DNA from: an uncultured Chloroflexota bacterium
Lineage (GTDB): Bacteria > Chloroflexota > Dehalococcoidia > Lucifugimonadales > CAJXCD01
Assembly: GCA_913051545.1 (NCBI GenBank)
Contig: CAJXCD010000001.1
Coordinates: 362,863 to 426,862, forward strand
Length of the DNA stretch: 64,000 bases
Direction: 5' to 3'
The notes under the pieces: model-generated
What the model was told of the DNA's origin: nothing
The model's input: only the letters and a program-made list of their open reading frames with translations
Databases searched by the model: none
Position numbers and translations under genes: made by a program
Shown here: piece by piece, positions 53,943-62,830 of the stretch
How positions within the stretch are numbered: position 1 is the first letter of the stretch
How the letters are laid out: the number at the start of each line of letters is the position of its first letter

Positions 53943-54601
53943 CTAAAACCTTTATTTTTTCTTGCGGACTGAGTTGACACAGTTGATTTACCTATTTGGA
54001 GCTCGTTCCCTTTTATTAGCCTAGATATATTATCTCGGTGGCGAATAATTATAAGAGGTCCTGCTATAACTGCAAACCAAATATTAACAGTTGGATCGGA
54101 ACCAATTAACGACATAAATATCATACATAATGCTCCAGCAGTAGTACCTACTATAGATCCCAGGGAAATGTATCGAGTAATTCCGATTGTGATTGCTGCA
54201 AGTAGTATTGAGACTAAGCCACATATAGGTGAGAATGCTAGGAGTGCACCGAGTCCTGTAGCAGCAGCTCTGCCCCCTCTGAACCGAATAAAAACTGGCC
54301 AGATATGTCCTGACAGGGCAGCTAGTCCGGAAACAACTTTAACGGTTGGTGAATCAGTGATAATGCCAGCTAGAACAATAGGTATAATAGCCTTACATGA
54401 ATCCAACAATAACACTATTATCGCAGGTCCAATTCCAGTAGTGCGCAGGACATTTGCCATTCCGATATTACCACTGCCGTGTTCTCGTACGTCTATACCG
54501 GCACGAAGTTTACTTACAATTAAACCAAATGGCATTGACCCTAGTAGATATGAAAAAAATGGTATTAATATAAGGGAGAGTGTCGAACCTGACAATTCCA
54601 T
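53924..54601 (-). CDS. plsY: Glycerol-3-phosphate acyltransferase PlsY
   Basis: This integral membrane enzyme acylates glycerol-3-phosphate with acyl-phosphate, making lysophosphatidic acid. FFSYLLGSMPFGLIVSKLRAGIDVREHGSGNIGMANVLRTTG includes the conserved SGNxGxxNxxR-type loop. FIRFRGGRAAATGLGALLAFSPI is the second signature (with GGRAAATGLG for GGKGVATxLG), and the third loop is IIIRHRDNISRLIKGNE. About six helices are seen. Length (225 aa) is normal. It is translationally linked to der (stop and start share base 54601) and to gpsA. Confidence 0.94.
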   Translation of the reverse strand: MELSGSTLSLILIPFFSYLLGSMPFGLIVSKLRAGIDVREHGSGNIGMANVLRTTGIGPAIIVLLLDSCKAIIPIVLAGIITDSPTVKVVSGLAALSGHIWPVFIRFRGGRAAATGLGALLAFSPICGLVSILLAAITIGITRYISLGSIVGTTAGALCMIFMSLIGSDPTVNIWFAVIAGPLIIIRHRDNISRLIKGNELQIGKSTVSTQSARKNKGFRWPKLV

Positions 54602-55935
54602 TATTCTTCACCCCTCCCCTTGAATCTCATTCTTAATGGACTGCCTTCAAAGCCGTATTTAGACCTCAACGAATTTTCCAAGTATCTTCGATATGAGAAG
54701 TGTAACATGTCCGATTTGTTTACGTAGAAAGTGAAACTCGGTGGTGCCGTTTGATCTTGTGTTACACCATATACTTTTAGTTTGTTTCTACCTGTAGTGG
54801 CTGGTGGGTTTTGAGCAACCGCATCGAGTACGGTTCTTCGTAAATCGTACCTAGGGAGAGTTTTGTTCCATTGTACGTGAACAGATTGTACGGTACGTAA
54901 CAGACTATCTATACCATTATGGTTAAGGGCAGATATGAAACAAAGTGGTGCGAACGGCATAAATTTAAACCTGGTTTTGGTTAATCTTTCAGCATTCTGT
55001 TTATCTATGTCTAATTCTTGTGACATGTCCCATTTATTTACAGCTATGACGATACCTTTGTGTGCATCTGTAACATATCCGGCGATATGAGCATCTTGTG
55101 AGGTTGCTAATTCTGATGCATCTGTCATTAGGATAGCTATGTCAGCTCGGTCAAGAGCTCTTATTGTTCTTAAAGTGCTGTATTTTTCTACACCCGGTTC
55201 TATACTACCCTTACGTCTAAGTCCTGCTGTATCTATTGCAAGTATGGATTTATTCTCAAAATTTATCAGTGTGTCTATAGCATCACGAGTAGTTCCTGGG
55301 ATATCGCTTACTATTGAACGATCTTGTCCACAAAGTGTATTTATGAGGCTTGATTTACCAACGTTTACTCTGCCAACTATAGCTAAATTGATGTCAGCCT
55401 TATGTTCAGCCAAGGCATTATTGGATGGGAAATTTGATATGACGGTTGTCATGAGGTCGTCTATACCTTTGTTATGGTATGCACTGATGGAAATGGGTTC
55501 TCCAAGTCCCAACTCAAAAAATTCATATATAGCGTGTTCCCGTGTCTCATTATCAGACTTATTTACTGCAAGAATAACTGGTTTTTCAGTTTTACGCAGT
55601 TTTTCAGCCACTTCTAAATCTAGTGACATAATTCCTGTACTAGAATCTACTAGCATAACTAGGATATCAGCATCACTAATTGCCACATTTATCTGTGACT
55701 CAATTAGTTGGCTGAGTTTATCTCCGGGAAGGACGTTGAGTCCACCGGTGTCAACCAGTATGAATACCTGATCACCCCAATATGTTTCAGTGCTAATACG
55801 ATCACGAGTTGTTCCGGGTACGTCTGAAACGATTGCCATACCGCGGTTAGTAAGGCGGTTAAATAGCGTTGACTTCCCTACATTAGGACGACCTACTATG
55901 GCAACTAAAGGTTTTATCGAATTAACCATGAGCAT
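54601..55935 (-). CDS. der: GTPase Der (EngA), ribosome assembly
   Basis: This protein with two tandem GTPase domains is needed for 50S maturation. The first domain shows VAIVGRPNVGKSTLFNRLTN, DVPGTTRDRIS, VDTGG and AVNKSD. The second shows LAIVGRVNVGKSSLINTLCG, DIPGTTRDAIDT, DTAGLR and AVNKWD. The KH-like C-terminus PPSFTFYVNKSDMLHFSYRRYLENSLRSKYGFEGSPLRMRF is diagnostic. The track starts at GTG 55953. ATG 55935 or 55929 are also possible, and none has a good ribosome-binding site. It lies between argF and plsY on the minus strand. Confidence 0.96.
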   Translation of the reverse strand: MLMVNSIKPLVAIVGRPNVGKSTLFNRLTNRGMAIVSDVPGTTRDRISTETYWGDQVFILVDTGGLNVLPGDKLSQLIESQINVAISDADILVMLVDSSTGIMSLDLEVAEKLRKTEKPVILAVNKSDNETREHAIYEFFELGLGEPISISAYHNKGIDDLMTTVISNFPSNNALAEHKADINLAIVGRVNVGKSSLINTLCGQDRSIVSDIPGTTRDAIDTLINFENKSILAIDTAGLRRKGSIEPGVEKYSTLRTIRALDRADIAILMTDASELATSQDAHIAGYVTDAHKGIVIAVNKWDMSQELDIDKQNAERLTKTRFKFMPFAPLCFISALNHNGIDSLLRTVQSVHVQWNKTLPRYDLRRTVLDAVAQNPPATTGRNKLKVYGVTQDQTAPPSFTFYVNKSDMLHFSYRRYLENSLRSKYGFEGSPLRMRFKGRGEE

Positions 55936-55970
55936 TTTTGTGGATGATGGCACCCGTAGAATAAAGAAAT

Positions 55971-56882
55971 TTAAGCTAACAACTTTTCAAGCAGAGCAGA
56001 TTGTGCGTGTAGTCTGTTATCCGCTTGGTCAAATACAACGGACTGGTCACTATATAGCATTCCTGGTGATATCTCTTCGCCTTCATGTGCTGGCATGTCA
56101 TGCATGAATATAGCATTTGGTTTAGCCTTGGACATTAGCGTTTCATCAACCTGATAATCTTTAAAGCACTTTATTCTTTTATCACGTTCGTGCTCTTGTC
56201 CCATACTGGCCCATACGTCTGTATAAACTACATCGGCTCCTCTAACCGCATCTTCCGGGGAATTCATTTGCTCAATCACGGTGTTGGATAAAGATGCTAT
56301 TTCTAGAGCTTTTTGCCAAATGCTATGAGGTATTTCATATGCTGTAGGAGTGGCTATGTAAAATTCTGTTTCTACTGATGCACATGCTAGTGCTAGACTT
56401 GATGCTACGTTATTACCATCCCCTATGAATGCGACACGAGTTCCTTTTAATTTATCTTTGTGCTCATATATAGTAAGTAGATCAGCAAGTGCCTGACAGG
56501 GATGCTCATAGTCTGATAGGGCATTTATTACAGGTACATCTGCATGTTCGGCTAATAGTTCGAGGTTTGTGTGTGAAAATACCCTTGCGACAATACAATC
56601 TACCCATTGAGATAGCACGTGCGCCACGTCTTGTACAGGCTCACGTACTCCTAGACCTATTTCTTCTTTAGTGATATAGATACTTTCACCACCGAGTCTT
56701 CGTATACCGATTTCAAAGCTTACTCGCGTTCGTAGTGATGGCTTTTCAAATATTAAGGCAACTGTTTTATCTTCAAGGGGTTTACTGGAATAGGAAGTTT
56801 TTAATTGAGATGCTCTCTTAATGATGGCACCAATATCATTGGGAGACATGTCAGACACAGATAAAAAGGAGTTGTATTTCAT
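55971..56882 (-). CDS. argF: Ornithine carbamoyltransferase family protein with an altered substrate loop
   Basis: It is predicted to make citrulline from ornithine and carbamoyl phosphate in arginine synthesis. The carbamoyl-phosphate loop FEKPSLRTRVSFE, the NALSDYEHPCQALADLLTIYEH stretch, AFIGDGNNVASSLALAC and TDVWASMGQEHE (the SMG ornithine loop) are all as in ArgF. The usual HCLPAHRGEE segment reads MHDMPAHEGEEI here: the Cys that contacts ornithine is Asp, Leu is Met and Arg is Glu. Length (303 aa) is normal. This may shift substrate preference, so activity as OTCase is likely but not certain. Der follows downstream. Confidence 0.85.
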   Translation of the reverse strand: MKYNSFLSVSDMSPNDIGAIIKRASQLKTSYSSKPLEDKTVALIFEKPSLRTRVSFEIGIRRLGGESIYITKEEIGLGVREPVQDVAHVLSQWVDCIVARVFSHTNLELLAEHADVPVINALSDYEHPCQALADLLTIYEHKDKLKGTRVAFIGDGNNVASSLALACASVETEFYIATPTAYEIPHSIWQKALEIASLSNTVIEQMNSPEDAVRGADVVYTDVWASMGQEHERDKRIKCFKDYQVDETLMSKAKPNAIFMHDMPAHEGEEISPGMLYSDQSVVFDQADNRLHAQSALLEKLLA

Positions 56883-56891
56883 TGGTTTACC

Positions 56892-56915
56892 CTGGACGAT
56901 ACTTAAGTATACCAG
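56892..56915. promoter_or_regulatory. Palindrome upstream of argF
   Basis: CTGG-ACG-ATACTTAAGTAT-A-CCAG contains a perfect 12-bp palindrome flanked by complementary CTGG/CCAG arms. It lies 10-33 bp upstream of the argF ATG, a position for a repressor. It does not match the usual ArgR box closely. Confidence 0.35.
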
Positions 56916-57035
56916 ACCCTTTAGAAGGAGTTTCTCCTATTTAAACTTACAACGCATGATTCTAAGCTGTCAGGTCAGTCGTTCTAAATTGATGGGCGAT
57001 TGTATACTATTTTATCTGCCACAATAGTTAAAACC

Positions 57036-58214
57036 TTATAACCGATTGAAACGAGGCAATGGTTTACCTACCAGTGGTGTAGCATAATCTATGAATTTGG
57101 AAGTCACCATGTAATCAGAAGTATCGTAATACCCTTCTGGAATCTTTTTTTCAACACCAGCTATATCTTTTAGAGGTGAGATTCCAGTAGTGCAGGTGTA
57201 TGGTCCGTCAGCATTACGTAGTAGCGTTACCATCACGTCAGAGTAGCCTTTGATGGCAAGTTGTATTGCCGACCTACCGGCTTCTTCAGCTTCAATGCTA
57301 TCAGTGGAGGATAAACAGGTTACCATAGACCTCTGTATCGTTCCTGGTTTTTCATACCTGACTCGTAATTTTAGGTGTTTGCTTACAGCAATGCCCAAAT
57401 ATCGAGCTGGTCCATCGAAGTATGCGTGACCGAATTCATCGGTGTAGTAGGGTATTTCCTGACCACCTATAACACCATTCGGACCACGAGTATTTTCTGC
57501 TACGACTGCTACAGCAAATCCGTAACGATCGTATGCATCAGCAAGGATATCTAAAAAACGAGTCTCCTCTATCGGAATTTCTGGTACACATATCACGTGT
57601 GGAGCATCCATGTTTTCGTATTTAGAAATTGCTGATGCAGCTGCTAGCCATCCTGAATTACGACCCATAACCTCCATAATTGTGATTGGAGAAGCATTTC
57701 CCATAGTTTCGGCATCACGGCCTATTCCCATAGTAGCTAAGGAAACAAACCTTGCGGCACTTCCATAACCTGGAGAATGGTCTGTGACAGCGAGGTCATT
57801 GTCAATAGTTTTAGGAACATTTACTATCCTGATATCTATGTTTGAGGAGAGGGCTTCAGCCGCTATTTTATGACCAGTTTCTGCAGAGTCATTGCCACCA
57901 ATGATAAATAAGTAGCCTATAGAATGATCTAATAGTATTTTAATGATTTCTGAGACTCTATCATCTTGCAATCTTTTCCTAGTGGATCCTAGAATTGCGC
58001 CTGGGGTGCGTGCTGTTCGTTGCCACCATGACCTGTTTTGGATATCTAAGTTGACTAAGTTTCCTGCATAGAGTCCTTCAATACCGTGTAGTGAACCCAT
58101 TAACCCACTTATTTCATTGCTTTCTTCAACTGCCTTGGCTATGCCGAACAAGCTACGGTTGAGTACAGGGGTGCTACCACCTGATTGCATTACGAGTGCT
58201 TTTGTGTTTGCCAT
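57036..58214 (-). CDS. 6-phosphofructokinase, probably pyrophosphate-dependent
   Basis: It phosphorylates fructose-6-phosphate to the 1,6-bisphosphate. KALVMQSGGSTPVLNRSLFGI is the N-terminal loop. The donor site reads IIGGNDSAETGHKI, with Asp where ATP enzymes have Gly104 (E. coli). The catalytic loop is NVPKTIDNDLAVTDHSPGYGSA, with Lys in place of Gly124. These two changes are the accepted signs of PPi use. EVMGRNSGWLA and GTIQRSMVTCLSSTD are other family segments. Length (392 aa) fits the PPi/long group. No other glycolytic gene is adjacent. Confidence 0.85.
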   Translation of the reverse strand: MANTKALVMQSGGSTPVLNRSLFGIAKAVEESNEISGLMGSLHGIEGLYAGNLVNLDIQNRSWWQRTARTPGAILGSTRKRLQDDRVSEIIKILLDHSIGYLFIIGGNDSAETGHKIAAEALSSNIDIRIVNVPKTIDNDLAVTDHSPGYGSAARFVSLATMGIGRDAETMGNASPITIMEVMGRNSGWLAAASAISKYENMDAPHVICVPEIPIEETRFLDILADAYDRYGFAVAVVAENTRGPNGVIGGQEIPYYTDEFGHAYFDGPARYLGIAVSKHLKLRVRYEKPGTIQRSMVTCLSSTDSIEAEEAGRSAIQLAIKGYSDVMVTLLRNADGPYTCTTGISPLKDIAGVEKKIPEGYYDTSDYMVTSKFIDYATPLVGKPLPRFNRL

Positions 58215-58361
58215 GGTTTTCTATAGTTCAGGTTCACTTTTGGTTATATATTGAGTCATGTGGACTATTTAATAATTAGATTAGTCCGGGCTAATATCAT
58301 TCTAGTTTCAAAGTACATGTATTGAAAGAATTTCAGATAATAACATTTAGTATAGACAATT
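58215..58361. other. Intergenic stretch after the small membrane ORF
   Basis: This is AT-rich sequence between the pfk start and the small membrane ORF, presumably holding the pfk promoter. No clear -35/-10 pair or gene is seen. Confidence 0.3.
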
Positions 58362-58520
58362 TTAATAAAAGATGGCGGTTATAATTATAGAAGTCAATGT
58401 GGTTACCAATGCTATGCTTGTAACAAGTGTAGATTCTAAAGTGACTGCGCCAAGGTATAGTAGGGGGAAGCTTATAGCCAGCAACCATAGAGGAATTTGA
58501 CGTAGTATTGTTTTTGTCAT
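58362..58520 (-). CDS. Small two-helix membrane protein (52 aa) coupled to the lactate permease
   Basis: This ORF is missing from the track because of its size. The minus strand reads MTKTILRQIPLWLLAISFPL, then LYLGAVTLESTLVTSIALVT and TLTSIIITAIFY and a stop. That gives two hydrophobic helices with a short Glu-containing turn and a basic N-terminus. Its ATG lies three bases after the lactate permease stop, and AAAAGGG in the end of that gene can serve as ribosome-binding site. The tight linkage suggests a small accessory subunit of the transporter, similar in layout to small-subunit partners of other carriers. No family is recognised. Confidence 0.6.
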   Translation of the reverse strand: MTKTILRQIPLWLLAISFPLLYLGAVTLESTLVTSIALVTTLTSIIITAIFY

Positions 58521-58523
58521 GGA

Positions 58524-60107
58524 TTACCCTTTTAGTACGTACGTGATTATCCAGGCTTGTATCCCTAGAATTACTAATATAGCTAAGCAGTAAGGCATTG
58601 TTTTACGCAGGACTTTATTTTCACTGCCTGAAAGACCAACTAGAGCGGTTCCTACTAGTACCTTTGCAGGAGCAATCGAACTACCAATTCCTCCACTTAG
58701 AGACTGTGTGGCAGCGATTATAAATTTATCGATTCCTAGTGCTGATGCTGTTTCTACCTGCAGTGAAGCAAACATAATATTAGAGCTTGTGTTACTTCCG
58801 GTGAGAAAAGTGCCCAACATTCCCATAAATGGTGATAATATCGGGAAAACCATATTAGTACTTTGTGCCATAGCTCTTCCCAATGTGGTTGTCATTCCTA
58901 CATCCGTCATTACGATGGCCATCATTATCATAGCACCAACTCCTATTGCGGATGACAGACTTTGGTTGTATGTTCGTTTAAGTGAATAAAGCATTGTGCC
59001 ACGTGTCCATAATCCCATTATCATATATATAAAGCAGGACAAAGCCAAAGCTGAAAGCAAAAGTGGGGCGGGGTGTCTTAGCATTCTTATTTTCGCATAG
59101 CTTTCTTGCTGAGCACTCACGAATCCCAGGGCAGTTTCGATTTCCGGGTAGTTTAGTCCCCAGTACCATGTCGCACTGATGTCTTTGATCCATGGAGTCT
59201 GAGATAGAAAGCTAAGAAAAACCACTAAGTAGTAGGGAAGAAACATTAAGTGAAAATTATGTCTAGGTTTAGTTTTATGCATATCACTGGAGGGTTTAGT
59301 AATTTCTTTACCCAATAAACCAAGGTTTATAAGTATCCAGCCAGTTCCGGCTCCAACTAGACCTGAAGCTATTGAAGCAATTTGGGGGGCACCAATATAT
59401 GAAAACCCCCAATTAGTTAAAGCCATTGCAATTCCCATTAACAGTATCGTCGAAGCTCCCTTTTTTACAGATGACATTCCTCCTTCAATATGGGCAACGG
59501 CCACTCCACTCAGTAGTATAGGCAATGTTGTTAGTAAGGCTTTGATATGTGCGAGTTCATCCGCAGGTAGGCCAGTCACTAAAGTGAGTGTATAAAAGGA
59601 TGAACCTAATGATCCAAATGATACTGCCCAAGCATGTCCAACTAGTACTATAGCAGTGGCTTTAACTGGCTTAAAACCCATGAACATCATTAAAGGTGTC
59701 ACTACGGCTACAGGGACCCCAAATCCTGCGACCCCTTGCATGAATCCTGAGAAGGCCCAGCCAACTACCAGAGATTGAGATAATGAGCCACCAACCAGAT
59801 TAGTCATGTGCTGACCTATTACGTCTATGCCTCCCAGTCGATCTATAACGTTATAGAGCAGCACTGAGCTAAAAAGAATAGATAATATGAAAACGGACAG
59901 GCTTAATCCTTTAGAAGATCCTATTGCAATGATGGTAATGTCAGCGCCGAAACTTACTAGTGCAATAATTACAGCCACTATCCATGCAACCGCTGCAGCT
60001 TTTGGTGCAGTCCATTTGATGACAAGTATTCCGAAAACTAGAATGAATATGGGTACTGAGGATAGTATCGCATTGATTATATTTACCTCAGGGCCTTGGT
60101 TAGTCAA
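58524..60107 (-). CDS. L-lactate permease (LctP) family transporter
   Basis: It takes up lactate or glycolate, probably with protons. About 12-14 hydrophobic helices are present. FSGFMQGVAGFGVPVAVVTPLMMFMGFKPVKATAIVLVGHAWAVSFGSLGSSF is the strongest family signature. MLGTFLTGSNTSSNIMFASLQVETASALG and AATQSLSGGIGSSIAPAKVLVGTALVGLSG near the C-terminus match the substrate region. It starts at TTG with GTGGAG seven bases upstream. Length (527 aa) is normal. It is 23 nt after the serine hydrolase gene, in one transcription unit. The substrate is not proven. Confidence 0.9.
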   Translation of the reverse strand: MTNQGPEVNIINAILSSVPIFILVFGILVIKWTAPKAAAVAWIVAVIIALVSFGADITIIAIGSSKGLSLSVFILSILFSSVLLYNVIDRLGGIDVIGQHMTNLVGGSLSQSLVVGWAFSGFMQGVAGFGVPVAVVTPLMMFMGFKPVKATAIVLVGHAWAVSFGSLGSSFYTLTLVTGLPADELAHIKALLTTLPILLSGVAVAHIEGGMSSVKKGASTILLMGIAMALTNWGFSYIGAPQIASIASGLVGAGTGWILINLGLLGKEITKPSSDMHKTKPRHNFHLMFLPYYLVVFLSFLSQTPWIKDISATWYWGLNYPEIETALGFVSAQQESYAKIRMLRHPAPLLLSALALSCFIYMIMGLWTRGTMLYSLKRTYNQSLSSAIGVGAMIMMAIVMTDVGMTTTLGRAMAQSTNMVFPILSPFMGMLGTFLTGSNTSSNIMFASLQVETASALGIDKFIIAATQSLSGGIGSSIAPAKVLVGTALVGLSGSENKVLRKTMPYCLAILVILGIQAWIITYVLKG

Positions 60108-60130
60108 ATTAAAACTCCACTAATATTGAA

Positions 60131-61522
60131 TTAGGATACAGAAGGAACTTTGTAGAAACGGAATGGTCCTAGTTCGAATCCAGATATAATATTACTTGCT
60201 GATCGTACAAATTTTACCGTTTCTCCAATCCATCTTCCTTCCGTTGAGACAAAAATGTCTCTTTCTCCTGTTTCTCGAATGATTCCAGGAGCAAATCCGA
60301 GAGCTGTCCCAACTATGATTGAGCATTCCAAATTTGATCTAGTGTAATCTACACTTACGGTTAATCCGAGACTTGAGTTGTACTGTCCGAGGTAGTCCTC
60401 CAATTTTTTCGGAATCTTAGACGAATTTGTTGGAGATGTGGTAACGGACTTTGATGTAACTGATGAAAGCAGTATTTGGTAGATGCTCTTTCTAATAGGT
60501 GGAAGTGTAGATGTATTAAACAGTGCTATAAGTCCAAGTTTATTTGTCGGGTTGAAAGAGACGTCAGCTCTGTAGCCAAATAAATACCCAGTGTGGCCGA
60601 TTAGTATGTGGTTTCCCATTCTAGACGATATCCATGGTAGTCCGTAGCCGGTTGACCAATCTGGTTCTAGGAAAACTGGTCGGTGCATTTCTCTTATAGA
60701 TGTCTCAGCCAATATTTGGGTTGCGTCACTTTGGAGATTTTCAGTTCTGAGCTGTAATGATATCCATTTTGTTAAATCCGATACTGTTGAATATAGTTGT
60801 CCTGCTGCTGAAATCCCTTTCATATGTGGAGTAGGGGCTACACTAAGCTGATTACTCGCTGTATTTGTTTCATACCCAATAGCGTGCGGCATATTGTTTG
60901 TTTCATCAACATCAAAAAATGTTGAGGTCATATCCATTGGGATTAGTATTTTATTTTTGACGTATTCTTCATATTTTTGCCCAGAAACTCTAGCTATCAC
61001 TTCTCCTAACAAAGCAAAACCAAGATTTGAGTATTTGAAGTGTTTATCTGGTTCAACTATTACCTCTGTTCTATTAAGTGATTCTAATATCTCTTCGATC
61101 GTAGGAGTGCGCAAAGTTTCCCAGTATGGATCATGTGTAGTAGGTTCACATATAAGGCCTGAGTGGTGGCATAGTAGCCTTCGAATTGTTACATCTTCTA
61201 TTGTCCCATGCCGAGCAGTGGCTGCAGAAAACTCGTCAATATAATTTGTTAGTGGATCATCTAGGTTTATCATACCGGCATCACGTAGCTGAAAAAGTGC
61301 AGTTGCAGTAAAAGTTTTTGTTACAGATGCTATTCGGAATATAGTATTTTCGTCTGGGCGAGATTCAGTGTCTTTATTTGCGAACCCATACCCACAACTC
61401 CAAACTAGATGCTGGTCTCTAATTACACCTAAGGATGCACCTACAACATTTGGGTCATCACATAAATTCGATACGATGTAATCAAGTTCCTGAGATACAA
61501 GTTCAATTGTTGGGTCTCGCAC
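60131..61522 (-). CDS. Serine hydrolase, class C beta-lactamase / esterase family
   Basis: It has the penicillin-binding-protein-like fold. The nucleophile motif is RIASVTKTFTA (S66, K69). The second motif is FKYSNLGFALLGEVIARVSG (Tyr-x-Asn). The third is LIGHTGYLFGYR (HTG in the place of KTG). PDENTIFRIASVTKT and RRLLCHHSGLI are typical of the esterase/DD-peptidase-like EstB group. There is no signal peptide, so it is probably cytoplasmic. A C-terminal extra domain of about 100 residues (KKLEDYLGQYNSSLGLTVSVDY) resembles the lipocalin-like tail of such hydrolases. Substrate unknown. Confidence 0.85.
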   Translation of the reverse strand: MRDPTIELVSQELDYIVSNLCDDPNVVGASLGVIRDQHLVWSCGYGFANKDTESRPDENTIFRIASVTKTFTATALFQLRDAGMINLDDPLTNYIDEFSAATARHGTIEDVTIRRLLCHHSGLICEPTTHDPYWETLRTPTIEEILESLNRTEVIVEPDKHFKYSNLGFALLGEVIARVSGQKYEEYVKNKILIPMDMTSTFFDVDETNNMPHAIGYETNTASNQLSVAPTPHMKGISAAGQLYSTVSDLTKWISLQLRTENLQSDATQILAETSIREMHRPVFLEPDWSTGYGLPWISSRMGNHILIGHTGYLFGYRADVSFNPTNKLGLIALFNTSTLPPIRKSIYQILLSSVTSKSVTTSPTNSSKIPKKLEDYLGQYNSSLGLTVSVDYTRSNLECSIIVGTALGFAPGIIRETGERDIFVSTEGRWIGETVKFVRSASNIISGFELGPFRFYKVPSVS

Positions 61523-61671
61523 GCTGTCCCTCCAATATGAATAAGGTTATGAAAATAGTACATATTTAGCAATCACGTTACTACTTTTTCGGACAATTAG
61601 GTCTTCAAATTCCAAAAGTCCTGAATGTCCAAGGGATATTTATGTGACATGTACGTAGAGAGAACAACTGC

Positions 61672-62760
61672 TTAAGAGCCCATCCAAGGGGATAATTTTA
61701 CTTCTATATTTTTTGTGTCAGAGTCCCGTATAGTTGTTAGAAGAATTGTATCCCCAGGTTGTAAATCATTTAAATATTTGACCATATCTACCACCGATTG
61801 AACTGGATTGCCATCCAATGCAATAATTATGTCGCCTATACCATCATCAGCTGTGGCACTTCCTATGAGTTGAGCCATTGAAGCAGGACTGTTTTCCCAG
61901 ACCCTCACAATAAAAATCCCAGTTTTAGATGGTAAATCTAGTGATTCGGATAATTGTTTAGTTATAGGGACTCCACTTATTCCTATCCAAGGTCTGCGAA
62001 GTTCTCCAGGTGTTATAAGTTCAGGAAGTATATTTTTTAATGTATTACTTGAAACAGATAATCCCACTCCTGTATCAGCATCTATCAGAAATTTCACAGA
62101 CGTATTTATACCTATCACGTGACCATTTGAATTGAGTAGAGGCCCACCTGAATTACCAGGGTTAAGTGCGGCATCTGTTTGTATCAAGTCTGGTATGGGG
62201 CGTTGGAGATCACTAATAATATTTCGTCCTATACCACTTACTATTCCAACGGACATTGAGTTGGATTGTTCGAAAGGGCTTCCTATCGCGACCACCATTT
62301 CACCGGTAGTGATTTTATCCGAATCATCGAGGGTTAATGGATTTATAGAAGTGATTTCTTCTTTTTCGACTTTTAGGATGGCTAAATCATCGGCTATACT
62401 TGTGCCCATTAAAGTAACAGGGAGTTCACGCCCGTCAGATAGAATAACAGTGATTGATCTAGCGTTGTCAATCACGTGATGATTGGTAACGATATTGCCT
62501 TCTCTATCGACCAAAAATCCTGAGCCAAAAACTGTTTGCGCAGATGATGAAAATAAGCTTATGGTTTTAGGTATGACTCTAACTTCTACTACGGCAGGAC
62601 TCGCGTCTTTGTAAATTGAGGAGACAAGTTCTTCATCAAATAAAACTGTAGGACGACCGGGGTTATTGACCGTAGACAAAGCTGTCAGCCACCCTATTGA
62701 GAAGCCAATCAGTATTCCAGTGAGAGCTATCGCAAGTACTGGTTTTGAAAAAAAATTCAC
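61672..62760 (-). CDS. Membrane-anchored HtrA/DegP-type serine protease
   Basis: It handles envelope protein quality control. A single N-terminal helix (PVLAIALTGILIGFSIGWL) anchors it. The S1C triad is visible: VTNHHVI (H95), ADDLAIL (D125) and DAALNPGNSGGPLLN (S204). One PDZ domain follows (about 255-350: RPWIGISGVPITKQL, then GIGDIIIALDGNPVQSVVDMVKYLNDLQPGDTILL). Length (362 aa) is the usual single-PDZ form. It is 70 nt downstream of trpA on the same strand. Confidence 0.95.
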   Translation of the reverse strand: MNFFSKPVLAIALTGILIGFSIGWLTALSTVNNPGRPTVLFDEELVSSIYKDASPAVVEVRVIPKTISLFSSSAQTVFGSGFLVDREGNIVTNHHVIDNARSITVILSDGRELPVTLMGTSIADDLAILKVEKEEITSINPLTLDDSDKITTGEMVVAIGSPFEQSNSMSVGIVSGIGRNIISDLQRPIPDLIQTDAALNPGNSGGPLLNSNGHVIGINTSVKFLIDADTGVGLSVSSNTLKNILPELITPGELRRPWIGISGVPITKQLSESLDLPSKTGIFIVRVWENSPASMAQLIGSATADDGIGDIIIALDGNPVQSVVDMVKYLNDLQPGDTILLTTIRDSDTKNIEVKLSPWMGS

Positions 62761-62830
62761 GTCTTATTCTAAATTCCTAACTTATTATTTTACAGATGGA
62801 TTATTGTTTAGGATCATACTATATGCTTTT

